Shown here piece after piece: positions 24,555-34,501 of a DNA stretch of 64,000 nt (positions are counted from its first letter, which is position 1; each line of letters starts with the position of its first letter). Position numbers and translations under genes: made by a program. Source of the stretch: Sphingobium sp. (GTDB lineage: Bacteria; Pseudomonadota; Alphaproteobacteria; Sphingomonadales; Sphingomonadaceae). The DNA lies in contig JALCRK010000007.1 of assembly GCA_022652485.1 (NCBI GenBank), positions 22,652-86,651 on the forward strand. Direction: 5' to 3'. Under the pieces are notes generated by a model. It made no database searches. It had not been told where the DNA came from and saw nothing but the letters and a program-made list of their open reading frames with translations.

Positions 24555-25067
24555 TCAGAGTGAGAGGTGGCGTTCGACGTGCGCACGCTCGCGCGGACGC
24601 TGGAAATTGTAGACGGGAACGCCGTGGGCAGCGGCGATGCGGATTGCCTGACCGGTCCCGCCCGAGGCTTCGCCATCGGCGGTCCAGCACAGGACGAAGT
24701 CGGCGGGCGCATTGAGCTCAGGCCCCAGCACCTGGAACACGTTCCGGGTGTGCAAGGCCTGGATGAAAGGATCGAGTCCGGCGAAAGCGGGGTGCGCCGC
24801 GGCAGCAATGGCCCGTGCGCGCTGCCACAGCTCCGGCGGCAATGCGTCCGGGTGGAACTGGCTCGCCGAGCCCCGCCAGCCCGGCGCAGGCAGGAAGATC
24901 TGCTTGTCCTCCCCCGCCCCGCGTTCAAACGCGCTGTCGGCGCCGATTGCATGGCCGGAGCGCAGGAGGTAGCCGCGTTTGAGCAGGGCGAAGGCAGCGC
25001 GCGTCATCAGCGCGAGCACTTCGGGCGGGGTGCGGCGTGCACCGATTCCGGTGTAAAAGCGGGGCAT
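24555..25067 (-). CDS. SLOG/DprA-like Rossmann protein
   Basis: 170 residues. It begins MPRFYTGIGARRTPPEV, followed by AFALLKRGYLLRSGHAIGADSAFERGA, the typical GxGxR...SGxAxGAD nucleotide-binding signature of SLOG (DprA/LOG-like) proteins. A second half follows with ADFVLCWTADGEASGGTGQAIRIA. Phage and plasmid members are of unknown role; the fold binds nucleotides. With the DUF2493 protein at 14.4 kb, this is the second SLOG protein on the element. The ATG at 25067 has AAGGAGA upstream on the minus strand. Confidence 0.72.
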   Translation of the reverse strand: MPRFYTGIGARRTPPEVLALMTRAAFALLKRGYLLRSGHAIGADSAFERGAGEDKQIFLPAPGWRGSASQFHPDALPPELWQRARAIAAAAHPAFAGLDPFIQALHTRNVFQVLGPELNAPADFVLCWTADGEASGGTGQAIRIAAAHGVPVYNFQRPRERAHVERHLSL

Positions 25068-25104
25068 GGCAGGTCTCCTTGTTCGCCTGCCCGCCGTGTT
25101 CCCC

Positions 25105-25623
25105 CTACCCTCCCGTCGGCATCGCCGGGGTAACGCCCGCCCCGCGTGCGGCCAGCATGGGGCCGTAGGTAGCTTCAAGATTGCGGTGGAGGACCGCGTT
25201 TGCGGGCGGAAAGATGCTGCCGTCGTCGCGCGGCCGCGTGATCTGGAACGCGCCAGCGATCACCTCGGCAAAAGGGCGCACGCATGGAAATCCCGAACCT
25301 GCGTAAGTGACCGGCGGCGGGAACCCCGCGCTGATCCAGCTTGACGGCACGTCCAGCCCATTGAGCCAGCGCCGGGCGCTGGGCGGCAGTACCGCCACCA
25401 GCGAGACGATCCACAGCGTCCGGTACGTCCCGAAATCATGAGCGTTGGCGATCGCCGCGAATTCCAGGGGCGCAGGCGGCGGGCCGTTTACCGCGATCAC
25501 TGCGGCCTGAAAGGCGCGCAGCTCGTGCCTGTTGACGCGCTCGAAATCGGGCGTTTGGCCGAGCTGGGCGCAGGGCTCGTTCGCTGGCCCTGCCCCGAGT
25601 TCGAAGAGCCTGTGGCGCGTCAC
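25105..25623 (-). CDS. hypothetical protein
   Basis: 172 residues, start overlapping the stop of the next upstream gene by four bases. Features: a soluble N-terminus, a hydrophobic stretch TYRTLWIVSLVAVLPP (residues 66-82) that may be a buried helix rather than membrane, and a Pro-rich middle (SAGFPPPVTYAGSGFPCVRP). No family recognised. Coupled translation with the DUF1419-like gene supports a real product. Confidence 0.55.
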   Translation of the reverse strand: MTRHRLFELGAGPANEPCAQLGQTPDFERVNRHELRAFQAAVIAVNGPPPAPLEFAAIANAHDFGTYRTLWIVSLVAVLPPSARRWLNGLDVPSSWISAGFPPPVTYAGSGFPCVRPFAEVIAGAFQITRPRDDGSIFPPANAVLHRNLEATYGPMLAARGAGVTPAMPTGG

Positions 25624-25964
25624 GCAGCAGCCTCCCCTGCCCCATCGGGATACCAGGCGAGTTCCACCGCGTTAGGGTTATCGACATCGTAGGCGGCGAT
25701 ACGCGCCGAGGTAATCCAGGTCTCCGGATCGCGGAGCGCGACATAGCCGCCATAGAAACGGCCATCACGGTGGACGAACTGGGCGTGGATGTCCTCGGCT
25801 ACCGCTTCGGAGACGAAGAAGCCGGCCGCGCCGCGAATGTGGATCGGGGGAAGAACGCCCAGCATTTCGTCATGGAAGACCTCTGTCACCCTCGAGAGCG
25901 GGAACTGCGCGAGCGTGCGGGCGCGTTCATCAGACGGCGACGCTGCAAATTCGGGATCGGTCAT
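25620..25964 (-). CDS. DUF1419-like plasmid protein
   Basis: 114 residues. The core EVFHDEMLGVLPPIHIRG, FFVSEAVAEDIHAQFVHRDGRFYGGYVALRDP resembles DUF1419 proteins found on alphaproteobacterial plasmids (assignment tentative). Its ATG (25962-25964) is preceded on the minus strand by GAGG, immediately next to the point where the Rieske fragment begins on the other strand. Only about 10-20 bases of upstream DNA remain, so its promoter may have been lost at the junction. Confidence 0.6.
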   Translation of the reverse strand: MTDPEFAASPSDERARTLAQFPLSRVTEVFHDEMLGVLPPIHIRGAAGFFVSEAVAEDIHAQFVHRDGRFYGGYVALRDPETWITSARIAAYDVDNPNAVELAWYPDGAGEAAA

Positions 25965-25977
25965 GGGAGCCTCATTC

Positions 25978-26820
25978 GTAACGGGGTGTCCCTATCACGG
26001 GTTGCAATATGACCACAGCGGCCGCTGCGTTCACAACCCTGTGGGCCGGGGGCACATACCGGCGGGCACAGGCATTCGCAGTTATCCGATCGTAGAACGC
26101 TATCGCATAGTGTGGATATGGCTGGGAGACCCCGCACTAGCGGATGAAAGCCAGATTCCCGATTTGTCACTCGTTCCAGCCGAAGGAACTGGCCATCACA
26201 ACATCGGCAATTACCTGAATGTAAAATGTAATTACCTGCTCGAGATCGACAATCTAATGGATCTTTCGCACGTCAACTTCATCCATTTCGGGTCGCTCGG
26301 CAACGACAGCATGAGGGCTGCTGAGGTGAAGGTGACCGAGGAAGAGGGCAAGGTTCGCGCCGACCTGTGGATGCCGGGAACCCTCTGTGGGTTCGGCGAG
26401 ATGCAGGGGCAGCCATGCGATCAGTGGAACAACATGGTCTGGATGCAGCCGACCAGCATGCTGCTGGAATTTGGCGCGGTTCCCCCAGGAGAGGAACCGA
26501 TTCAGGATCCGCATAAATATGCGTTCCATATCATCACGCCTGAAACAGAGCACAGCACCCACTATTTTTATGGGACTTCCGCATGCTTCAGCGATGCGGA
26601 CGCATCGCAGGCGAAGCTGATTTGTGATGCGCAGACGCAGGCGTTCCTGACGGAGGACAATCCCATGATCGAGGCGGTCGAGGACCGGATGGGCGGCGCC
26701 GAATTTTGGTCGCTGCGTCCTGCGATATTGCCAAGCGACGCCGCAGGAATCCGAGTGAGACGTCGCTTGGAGCAGATGTGCCGCGCCGAACGGGCTCGTG
26801 CATCAGACCGATCTCAATAA
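25978..26820 (+). pseudogene. Rieske non-heme iron oxygenase, N-terminally truncated
   Basis: Only the second half of the Rieske motif remains (CPYHGLQYD); the upstream Cys-x-His pair and about 60 residues are gone. The mononuclear iron site is intact: EIDNLMDLSHVNFIHFG (Asp and two His). The body is of the VanA/phthalate-oxygenase class (aromatic ring hydroxylation or O-demethylation). An in-frame ATG at 25963 lies inside the neighbouring gene's start region, so a protein could be made, but without a complete 2Fe-2S site. The start of homology coincides with the edge of the plasmid-type block, which marks a recombination joint. Confidence 0.85.
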
Positions 26821-26874
26821 TTACCCAGGAGTTTGTGAATTCAAATCGAAACCAGTGTGTTCGGGGAGGAAAAA

Positions 26875-29124
26875 ATGAAAAACGCATTTATCAGAATTGC
26901 TACCGGCTCGTCTTTTACATTGGCCATGCTCTTGGCCGGAATGTCTGATCACGCGATAGCTCAAACTGCTAGTTCGACCGCCGAGGATACGGGCGGGATT
27001 ACCGATATTGTCGTCACGGCACAGAAACGCTCGGAATCCAGCCAGAAGACACCATTGGCACTCACCGCGCTGAGCGGCTCAGAGCTGGCTGACCGCGGGC
27101 AGGTCACCGTCGCCTCAATCGCACAGCAAGTGCCCAATCTCAACGTGTCCGAACAGATCGGGCAGGCACGGATCACTCTGCGCGGTATTGGTGTTGATAA
27201 TATTTCAACGGGTGCGGAAAGCAGCATCGCTCTCAATCAGGATGGCGTATTCTATTCTCGCTCCGCAGCAGCGCTTGCATCCTTCTACGACATCGAACGC
27301 ATCGAGGTACTGCGCGGGCCGCAGGGAACTCTCTATGGTCGCAATGCCACCGGCGGATCAGTCAATTTCATCACCGCCAAGCCGACGTTCGACCTCGAGG
27401 GATTTGTCCGTCTGACAGGCGGGAATTACAGCACCTATAATTCAGAGGCGGCGATCAGCGGCCCCCTCTCGGACACTGTGGCGGTCCGTCTGGCGGGTCA
27501 GACCCAGCATCATAGCGGTTATGGCCGCAATCTCGTTAGTGGCACAAAAATCGACAGTCGCGACTCTCAGGCGATCAGGGGTCAGATATTGTTCAAGCCC
27601 GATGAGAAGCTGAGCGTCCTTCTTGGCGCCGACTATTACCACCAGAAGGATCGCTCGAACGGCTATCATTATTTTAACCCCGCGGTTGATGATAACGGAT
27701 CACCGATCACGCCGACTGGCTTGGCACTCGGTGGCTTCGCACCGAGCAATCCGCGCGATCTGGCCAGCACGACCGATCCACGGACCACAGCTGAATTCTA
27801 TGGCTTCCGGTTGGATGTGAACTACGCAGTTTCCGATAGCGTCAGCATCCGGTCGCTGTCCGCTTATCGCCGGAGCGACTATCATCTCATCACGGATATT
27901 TCGCCTTTGGGGAATACGCTGTTCCCGCTCTTCCTCACAGAAAAGTCGGATCAGTGGAGCCAGGAATTCCAGCTCAATGTCGAGAGCGACGTCAACAAGT
28001 TCGTCGCCGGGTTGTATTATCTCCATGAGAAGATCGATGGCGATCTGACGGCACCGTTCAACCTTATGGCGGTTGGCGGCCCCGACCTGCTAATGCAAGG
28101 CTATTTCGCTGGCGGCAGGATGAAAACCAAGGCGGCGGCGATATACGGGCAAGATACCTACACCGTTACCGATGGCCTGCGCCTGACGGTGGGCGCGCGC
28201 CATAGCTGGGAACGCAAGACTGTGCATGACCAGTCCGACTTCGATCTCGCCCGTGTCTATGATCCGGCCAATGTTTCGCTGGTGCCGTTCCATGATGACC
28301 GCAAGACGTTCAAATCATTCACGCCCAAGATCGGTATCGATTATGATCTGGCGCAGGATGTTCTCCTCTACGCCTCCTATTCTAAAGGATTCAAGGCCGG
28401 CACCTATAATCTGGGTAGCGCTACGCCTCCGCTCAACCCGGAAAAGGTTGACGCATTTGAGGGCGGTATAAAGGCTACACTGCTCAATCGTCGCCTGCGT
28501 GCAAATATCGCAGGGTTCTATTATAACTATAAGGATCTTCAAGTCGGCAAGGTGAAGAACACCGTACTGGTGCTGGAAAATGCCGCAACAGCGACGATAT
28601 ATGGCCTGGAGGGCGAATTCACGGTGCGCCCGATCGAGGCACCGCTGACACTTACGATGAACGGGTCATGGCTTCATGCTCGTTTCGATAAATATGTGAC
28701 GTCCGATCCCACTCGCCCGCTTGGCGATGGCGTTACCACAGACAATGGGGTTCCAGCCTTCAACCTTAAAGGCAAGCATCTACCGCAGGCGCCCAGTTAT
28801 GTAATCAATGTCGGCGCGGAATATGCGATCGAGGCGGGCTTCGGCACGATCACGCTGCGGGGTGAAAGTACCTGGTCGGACCGGGTTTATTTCAGTCCGT
28901 TCAACCTCAATTCTCAGTCGCAGAGCGCCTATAATCTGTAAAATGCCTCGATCGATTACGCATCACCCGATGGCAAATGGCAAGCGAGTGCGTTCGTCCG
29001 GAACATTGGCAACAAGACGATCAAGGCCAGCGGTCAGGCGACGACTGTCTTCGTAGGGGCACCTATTGTCGGCTATCTGCAACCCCCGCGAACCTATGGC
29101 CTGACCATCGGATACAAGTTCTGA
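26875..29124 (+). pseudogene. TonB-dependent receptor interrupted by an in-frame stop
   Basis: Start ATG 26875 behind GGAGG, signal peptide to about residue 30 (DHAIAQ), TonB box region DIVVTAQKR, plug domain (LSGSELADRG, YDIERIEVLRGPQGTLYGRNATGG) and a barrel of the catabolic, non-siderophore type. The frame meets TAA at 28939-28941 (NLNSQSQSAYNL then stop). It continues without shift for 60 more codons to the proper C-terminus ending RTYGLTIGYKF (stop 29122-29124). A single-base change, such as TTA to TAA, explains it. Loss of the terminal aromatic strand usually blocks outer-membrane assembly. Upstream of a hydrolase, so probably an importer for the aromatic substrate. Confidence 0.88.
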
Positions 29125-29156
29125 GAATTCTATCGTTTCAGGATGCGAGTGATAAT

Positions 29157-29987
29157 ATGAACGCAACATCGCAAAATATCCTACCACGGGGGCGCATGGT
29201 CTCCGTGGGTGACGGGTACGAAATGCATCTCCATGTGGTTGGTGAAGGCTATCCGCTGGTGCTGATCCACGGAAGCGGTCCTGGCGCTTCGGGCTGGAGC
29301 AACTTCAAGCAAAACATCCCCACATTCATTGAGCATGGCTATCAATGCATCGTGCCGGATTTGCTGGGCTATGGCTATTCGTCGAAACCGGACACCGATT
29401 ACACGCTCGATTTCTTCGTGAGCACTCTGATTGAAGCTTTGCGCAAGATCGGCGTTACGAAATGCGCGCTCGTCGGCAATTCGATGGGCGGAACGCTGTC
29501 TATGAAAATGGCGCTGGATGCGCCCGATCTGATCGAGCGGATCGTCCTGATGGCGCCGGGCGGCCTCTACCCTCTCGACCGCTATCGCCAGATGGAGGGG
29601 ATCCAGAAGATGCTGCCGGTGCTCACGGCGCCGGGAGGGCTGACCCCAGATGCGCTGCGGCAGGTATTCAGCCTAATGTTTTACGATCCCTCACTGATTA
29701 GCGATCAGTTGATCGAGGAGAGGTTCTCGATCGCGCAGTTGCAAAACGATGCCATATACAAACGCTGGTTCATTCCATCGCTGGTCGATGTGATCGGCGA
29801 AATCCAGCAACCGATTCTCGGCCTCTGGGGCATGAACGACAGATTTTGCCCCGTTGAAAGCTCGCTCATTCTGATGGAACGGGTAAAGAATGCAAAAATG
29901 GTCCTTCAAACTGGGTGCGGCCATTGGTTTCAGGTAGAACATCAGGCGCTCTTTGAGCGCGAAGTCCTGGGGTTCTTGGGCTCGTGA
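29157..29987 (+). CDS. alpha/beta hydrolase of the meta-cleavage-product hydrolase type
   Basis: 276 residues. Features of C-C bond hydrolases (BphD/XylF/HsaD group): oxyanion segment LVLIHGSGPGASGWSNF, nucleophile elbow GNSMGG (Ser109), acid GMNDRF (Asp228) and GCGHWFQVEH (His256). Such enzymes split the ring-fission products of extradiol dioxygenases. No extradiol dioxygenase is present in the window, so the pathway is incomplete or its other genes are elsewhere. It follows the receptor by 32 bases and overlaps the tetR-type gene by four bases. Intact. Confidence 0.85.
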   Translation: MNATSQNILPRGRMVSVGDGYEMHLHVVGEGYPLVLIHGSGPGASGWSNFKQNIPTFIEHGYQCIVPDLLGYGYSSKPDTDYTLDFFVSTLIEALRKIGVTKCALVGNSMGGTLSMKMALDAPDLIERIVLMAPGGLYPLDRYRQMEGIQKMLPVLTAPGGLTPDALRQVFSLMFYDPSLISDQLIEERFSIAQLQNDAIYKRWFIPSLVDVIGEIQQPILGLWGMNDRFCPVESSLILMERVKNAKMVLQTGCGHWFQVEHQALFEREVLGFLGS

Positions 29988-30742
29988 CCGGCACAAGGCC
30001 GCGCGAAGAAACCAAGGTCGTGGACATTCGGCAAGGCAAGTCGAGACGGAGCAAGAGAGTGGCAAATACAGCGAAGAGCAAGTCTGCAGAAAACCCGTCT
30101 GGAGATATTGGGTCGCGGCAAGCGATATTGGAAGCTGCCGCCCGGATCATGGCAACGAAGGGCTTTTCAGGTGCGTCGATTTCGATGATCTGCAAGGCGG
30201 CCGGTTGCCCGGCAAGTTCGCTTTACTGGCATTTTTCCAGCAAGGAGAATCTGTTCGCCGAGGTGGTTCACTGGAAGGCGGACTTCTTCTTCGGCCAGTT
30301 CCGGGCGAATGAAAACGACAAACCCTTACCGGAAGGATCAATCGAGGACCTAGCGGAGCAGGTAGGCCGGTCGCTTCAGGACGATCCGCTGTTCTTGCGC
30401 TTCCTGTTATTACTGGGGCTTGAACGCAAGGACATGCCGGAGGAAGTGAGAGATGTCATTTTCGAGGTCCGCAATTCGGCGCGTCTTTGGTGGCAATCGC
30501 TGCTTGAACGCCAGTTCAGTAATTTGGGACCGACTGTCGCAAAGCTCGTGGCGGAAGAATATGCGGAGTTTGGCCGTTCACTGATCGACGGAGCCTTCTT
30601 CGCCTGGGATTTCGGAGACGGCCCAGATCTGCGCAAGGTTTTCCGGCAATTCATCGCTCTGCTGGCCGCGCTCAACGAGAAAATCGCTGCCGAGAAAAAA
30701 GCTGGTTCGGCTGGCGCGTCCTATACCGGCTCATCGTCATGA
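29984..30742 (+). CDS. TetR-family transcriptional regulator
   Basis: 252 residues from GTG 29984 (GTGA overlap with the hydrolase). A basic N-terminal arm of about 40 residues is followed by the TetR HTH: AILEAAARIMATKGFSGASI, MICKAAGCPASSLYWHFSSK. The helical ligand domain includes a Trp-rich segment (SARLWWQSLLERQF). It is probably the local regulator of the receptor-hydrolase unit, responding to the aromatic substrate or an intermediate (inference). Confidence 0.88.
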   Translation: MTGTRPREETKVVDIRQGKSRRSKRVANTAKSKSAENPSGDIGSRQAILEAAARIMATKGFSGASISMICKAAGCPASSLYWHFSSKENLFAEVVHWKADFFFGQFRANENDKPLPEGSIEDLAEQVGRSLQDDPLFLRFLLLLGLERKDMPEEVRDVIFEVRNSARLWWQSLLERQFSNLGPTVAKLVAEEYAEFGRSLIDGAFFAWDFGDGPDLRKVFRQFIALLAALNEKIAAEKKAGSAGASYTGSSS

Positions 30743-30852
30743 CTGCCACGCTCGTTGATCCAAAGTGGCCAGGCAATGTTGAGGATTTTGCCATTAGTCT
30801 CGATTTCTCTGCCCCCAGGAAGGCCGAAGGAAGGGTCTCACCAGGAGAATAA
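30739..30852 (+). other. very short open frame after tetR, possible gene remnant
   Basis: 37 codons from an ATG that overlaps the TetR stop (MTATLVDPKWPGNVEDF... then stop). The coupled start suggests a former downstream gene of which only the N-terminus survives. There is no family evidence. Confidence 0.25.
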
Positions 30853-30933
30853 CCGGCACCCGGCTAGAGTATTTTGACGAATAGCAAATAACTGGAGCGG
30901 ACCCTCAGGGTTTGTTCAATTTGGGATGAGGAA

Positions 30934-31500
30934 ATGGGTAACGTAATTGGAATCGACGTCGGAGGGACTTTCACCGACGCAGTCGTGATAAGGTCCGATG
31001 GAAGCATGGTTTCGGCCAAGACGCCATCCACGCCTCCTGACTATAGCGAGGGCGTCCTGAACGCCATTGACCTGCTGGCCGCCGAACTTGGCTGTGATGT
31101 GGCAGATTTGTTGGCCGACACCGATCATATCGCGCACGGAACGACGTCATCATTGAACGCTCTCGTAATGGGCAAGGTGCCGCGCATTGGATTTGTCACG
31201 ACGCAGGGACATCGTGACTCGATTTTCATCATGAATGTCGAAGGCCGCTATCTGGGGCGTCCGCAGCATGAATTGCAGGACATTATGACCCAGACGAAGC
31301 CGCGTGGTCTTGTCGAACGCAGGCTGGCGCGTGAAGTGGTAGAGCGCATTGATAGAGCGGGCACGGTAATAGTGCCGCTCAACGAGGACGATGCAAAAGC
31401 AGTCATTCGGGAGGTGCTCGCAGAGGGCGTGAAGGCGATTGCGATCTCGCTCTTGTGGTCGTTCCGCAACCCGGCCCATGAGCAACGGCTCATTGCGCTG
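30934..31500 (+). pseudogene. hydantoinase A/acetone-carboxylase beta-type, N-terminal remnant
   Basis: Good ATG behind GATGAGGA. Residues 1-188 match the HyuA N-terminal domain: IGIDVGGTFTDAVVIRSDG (phosphate loop of the ASKHA fold), HGTTSSLNALV, GFVTTQGHRDSI, and AISLLWSFRNPAHEQRLIA. A full enzyme has about 680 residues. Homology ends at about 31497, where the sequence switches frame and family to a DJ-1 protein. It is non-functional as an ATP-dependent hydrolase or carboxylase. Confidence 0.8.
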
Positions 31501-32125
31501 CCTATTCGGCGCAGGTTACTTCCTTTCGAGGCTGAACGGGGCGGACATCCAGTTCGTCGCGCGCAGCATGGATCCTGTCCAGGGCGGAAACGGGCTTGTC
31601 ATCATGCCCACCGCGACCTTTGAAACCTGCCCCAAGGATCTGGACATACTGCTGGTCGGCGGAGGGAGTGCCGGGACGTTGGCCGCGCTGCGAGATGATG
31701 CGACCATCGCCTTTCTGGAGGATCGCGGATCCCGTGCGAAATGGGTGACCAGTGTATGCACCGGATCGCTGCTGCTGGGACGGGCCGGCTTGCTCAAGGG
31801 CTATCGCGCCACGTCGCACTGGATAGGGCGGCCGCTGCTCAAGGAATTCGGGGCGATAGAAGTCGACGAGCGCGTCGTGTTCGACCGCAATCGAGTTACC
31901 GGCGCTGGCGTGTCCGCTGGCCTGGACTTCGCCCTGGCATTGGTGAAGCTGCTCCGTCCGCTGGCGGCCGCCCAAGCAGCGCAGCTTTTTGCCGAATATG
32001 CACCGGAGCCGCCGCTCGATAGCGGCACGCCGGACCGGGCGCCTCCGGAGGTGTTGGCGATAGCACGTGAGCTTCTGGCCGATTTCAGTAGTGGTGTTCT
32101 CGAGACGGCACGAATGGGAAAGTAA
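31496..32125 (+). pseudogene. DJ-1/PfpI (isonitrile-hydratase-like) protein lacking its N-terminus
   Basis: From LFGAGYFLSRL onward this follows the InhA-like DJ-1 family: SMDPVQGGNGLVIMPTATF, DILLVGGG, then the nucleophile elbow VTSVCTGSLLLGRAGLL with the reactive Cys, RATSHWIG, and RVTGAGVSAGLDFALAL. The first 20-odd residues (strand 1 and the family Asp) are missing, replaced by the hydantoinase remnant in another frame. No clear start codon or ribosome binding site remains. Family members hydrate isonitriles to N-formamides or act as glyoxalases. Confidence 0.78.
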
Positions 32126-32249
32126 AGTGAATTAAATAGTCCGTCGCCCAAAGCTGTGATGGAACCGTATTTTGTTGGTTGTGGGGTTTATGACTATTTT
32201 TGTCTTTAGAAATAGGGAATTTCGCTAATTCAATTGGAAGGGGTCGCAA

Positions 32250-34418
32250 ATGTTACATCGCCATGCAAATCTTCATTCGAGATTTACTGATACAAGGAGG
32301 AGGCTTCGGTTAAGCGTTGCTGTGGCGTTTGCGACGACTTTCCTGACCCAACTTAGTTATGCTCAAACGCAGGACGATACCGGCGAAAACGCGAACAGCT
32401 GGGGCGCGGGCGCGATTGTCGTGACGGCCAAGCGTGATGGCTATCTTCTGCATGAGGGCGGTTCGGCAACCCGCACCAACACGCCATTGATTAATGTTCC
32501 GCAATCGGTGCAGGTTCTCAACAGCTCGCTGATCCGCGATCAGGACCGCCGCTCCTTGGCCGATGCGCTGGTGAACGTATCGGGCGTCGTTCCGACGAAG
32601 CCGGAAGAATCCGCGCTGGCCCAGCCGCTTATCCGGGGTTTCGCGGCAGAAATCTATCAGGATGGTTTGCCGGCATATTCCATCAACGCGATGGCGGATC
32701 CGACCAGCCTTATCGGGGTCGAACGTGTGGAAGTGGTCAAGGGGCCGACTTCCACGGTGTATGGCGGCGGCGCGGGCGCGCCTCTGGGCGGACTCATTAA
32801 TGTGGTGTCCGTGCGGCCGCAGGATACCTTTGGGGGCTATGTGGCATTCCGCGGCGGCAGCTGGTCGACCTACAACCCTTATGCCGACATAAACGTGCCT
32901 TTGAGTGACGGCATCGCCGCGCGCGTTACTGCGGAATATCAACACAACAAGAGCTGGATCGACGAGGCCAAGGGCTATCGCTGGTCTGTACAGCCGAGCC
33001 TGTCGTTCAAACTGGGCGACCAGACCCAGCTGTTGTTGCAGGGAAGATATGACCACCGTGATCAGCTCGAATATTCGGGCCTGCCGAGCGTACCTGCGCA
33101 GAGCGGACAAATTGATCGCTACGCCTTTCCCGGCGCCCCGATTGGGCAGCCGCACAGCACGATCGTCAACAAGCTGGTTACGGGCGAGCTGCGGCATGAG
33201 TTCAGCGAAAATGTTCGCCTGACTGTCACGGGACGCTATTTTTACAACAACTATGATGAATATGGCAGCTTCGCATCACCGGACTTCGGTCAACCGGACC
33301 CGCTTGCCCTGCCGACGACTTATTTTATATTTCCGGTGTTCCTGCCCAATCGTGTGAAGGAAACCACCGGCGATGCCAACCTCCTGATCAACACGGAAGC
33401 CTTTGGCGGAAAGCATGAACTGCTGATTGGCGCCAATTACGATCACACGCATAACAAAATAGCGATGTATTTCGATTTTACTCCGGTCGGCGTCATCGAT
33501 CTGGCAAACCCGGTTTACGACAGTTCCTTCGGACCGGGACCCGCCTTTCTTCAGGGTCAAGATGACAAGTTTGAAACGATTGCAGCGTATGTGCAGGATC
33601 AGGCAACCTACGGACCGCTGCACCTTTCCGGCTCGGTGCGATATACGCATCTGAAATGGCGCCGCCTCGGGCTCATCGATGCCAGTTACGACCATGTCGA
33701 TCCCCGGATTGGTGCGACCTTGGACATCCAGCCCGGCATCGCCCTGTTTGCCGGTTATGCCACGGGCTTCCGCGGTTCATTCAACTTCTTCGGATCTTCG
33801 AAGCCCAAACCGGAAACCTCGGAAAGCATGGAAGGGGGCGTAAAACTGGCCTTGCCCCAGGCTGGTATATGGGGCACGGTTTCGGCATATCAGCTGAAAC
33901 GTAAGAACGTTCCGGTGCCTGATCCCGCCCAGGGTTTTTTTGCCGCAATCCAGACCGGCGAGCAGCGCTCGCGCGGGTTTGAGGCGGACATTACCTGGGA
34001 GCCGACCCGCTCGCTGTCGATCCTCGCCAACTATGCCTACACCGACGCGAAGGTTACGAAGGATACCGTGGTGCCGGTGGGTGACAGACTGGCGCGCGTG
34101 CCCAAGCACAGCGGCCGTATCGCGGTCCACTATCGCGTGCTGACGGGAGCCCTGAAGAAGCTCTCCTTTGGTGCCGGCGTTACCGCTCTCAGCAGCCGCG
34201 AGACATGGCTGCCCACCGTTCTGGCCGGTGGCGGCAAAGTTCAGGGTTATGCGGTCATCGATGCCCAGGCATCTTATGACTTCGGTCGGTTCACCATAAC
34301 GGTTTCGGGTATGAATCTGGGTGGGCGCCGCGCCTTCGATACTTATGAGTATCTGTCGCCCGTCGTGGCGCCGATCCAGCCGCGATCCGGCTATATCATG
34401 CTCAAGGCGCGCTTCTGA
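32250..34418 (+). CDS. TonB-dependent siderophore-type receptor
   Basis: 722 residues, complete. Signal peptide to about residue 38 (LSYAQT), TonB box IVVTAKRDG, plug domain (TPLINVPQSVQVLNSSLI, LVNVSGVVP, GVERVEVVKGPTSTVYGGGA) and a beta barrel ending in a C-terminal aromatic (YIMLKARF). The plug is of the FhuE/FpvA/FiuA siderophore group. It could import an iron chelate or a substrate in this island. The upstream 124 bases are AT-rich with no clear Fur box, so regulation by the neighbouring GlxA-type protein is as likely. Confidence 0.88.
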   Translation: MLHRHANLHSRFTDTRRRLRLSVAVAFATTFLTQLSYAQTQDDTGENANSWGAGAIVVTAKRDGYLLHEGGSATRTNTPLINVPQSVQVLNSSLIRDQDRRSLADALVNVSGVVPTKPEESALAQPLIRGFAAEIYQDGLPAYSINAMADPTSLIGVERVEVVKGPTSTVYGGGAGAPLGGLINVVSVRPQDTFGGYVAFRGGSWSTYNPYADINVPLSDGIAARVTAEYQHNKSWIDEAKGYRWSVQPSLSFKLGDQTQLLLQGRYDHRDQLEYSGLPSVPAQSGQIDRYAFPGAPIGQPHSTIVNKLVTGELRHEFSENVRLTVTGRYFYNNYDEYGSFASPDFGQPDPLALPTTYFIFPVFLPNRVKETTGDANLLINTEAFGGKHELLIGANYDHTHNKIAMYFDFTPVGVIDLANPVYDSSFGPGPAFLQGQDDKFETIAAYVQDQATYGPLHLSGSVRYTHLKWRRLGLIDASYDHVDPRIGATLDIQPGIALFAGYATGFRGSFNFFGSSKPKPETSESMEGGVKLALPQAGIWGTVSAYQLKRKNVPVPDPAQGFFAAIQTGEQRSRGFEADITWEPTRSLSILANYAYTDAKVTKDTVVPVGDRLARVPKHSGRIAVHYRVLTGALKKLSFGAGVTALSSRETWLPTVLAGGGKVQGYAVIDAQASYDFGRFTITVSGMNLGGRRAFDTYEYLSPVVAPIQPRSGYIMLKARF

Positions 34419-34453
34419 AGCGTGTTTGGCCCCTACATCAAGTCTGAAGTGCG

Positions 34454-34477
34454 GAGCCCGATCTCACGATCGGGCTC
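34454..34477. terminator. bidirectional terminator hairpin
   Basis: A perfect 10-bp stem GAGCCCGATC / GATCGGGCTC with loop TCAC lies between the convergent receptor (+) and AraC-type (-) genes, followed by a T-containing stretch (TGTGTCTATTT). Confidence 0.8.
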
Positions 34478-34501
34478 TGTGTCTATTTGACCATCAGTAG
34501 A

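Noticed and set aside
28977..29156. Longer N-terminus for the alpha/beta hydrolase
   Set aside because: This stretch is the out-of-frame 3' end of the TonB receptor; the ATG at 29157 fits the family start.
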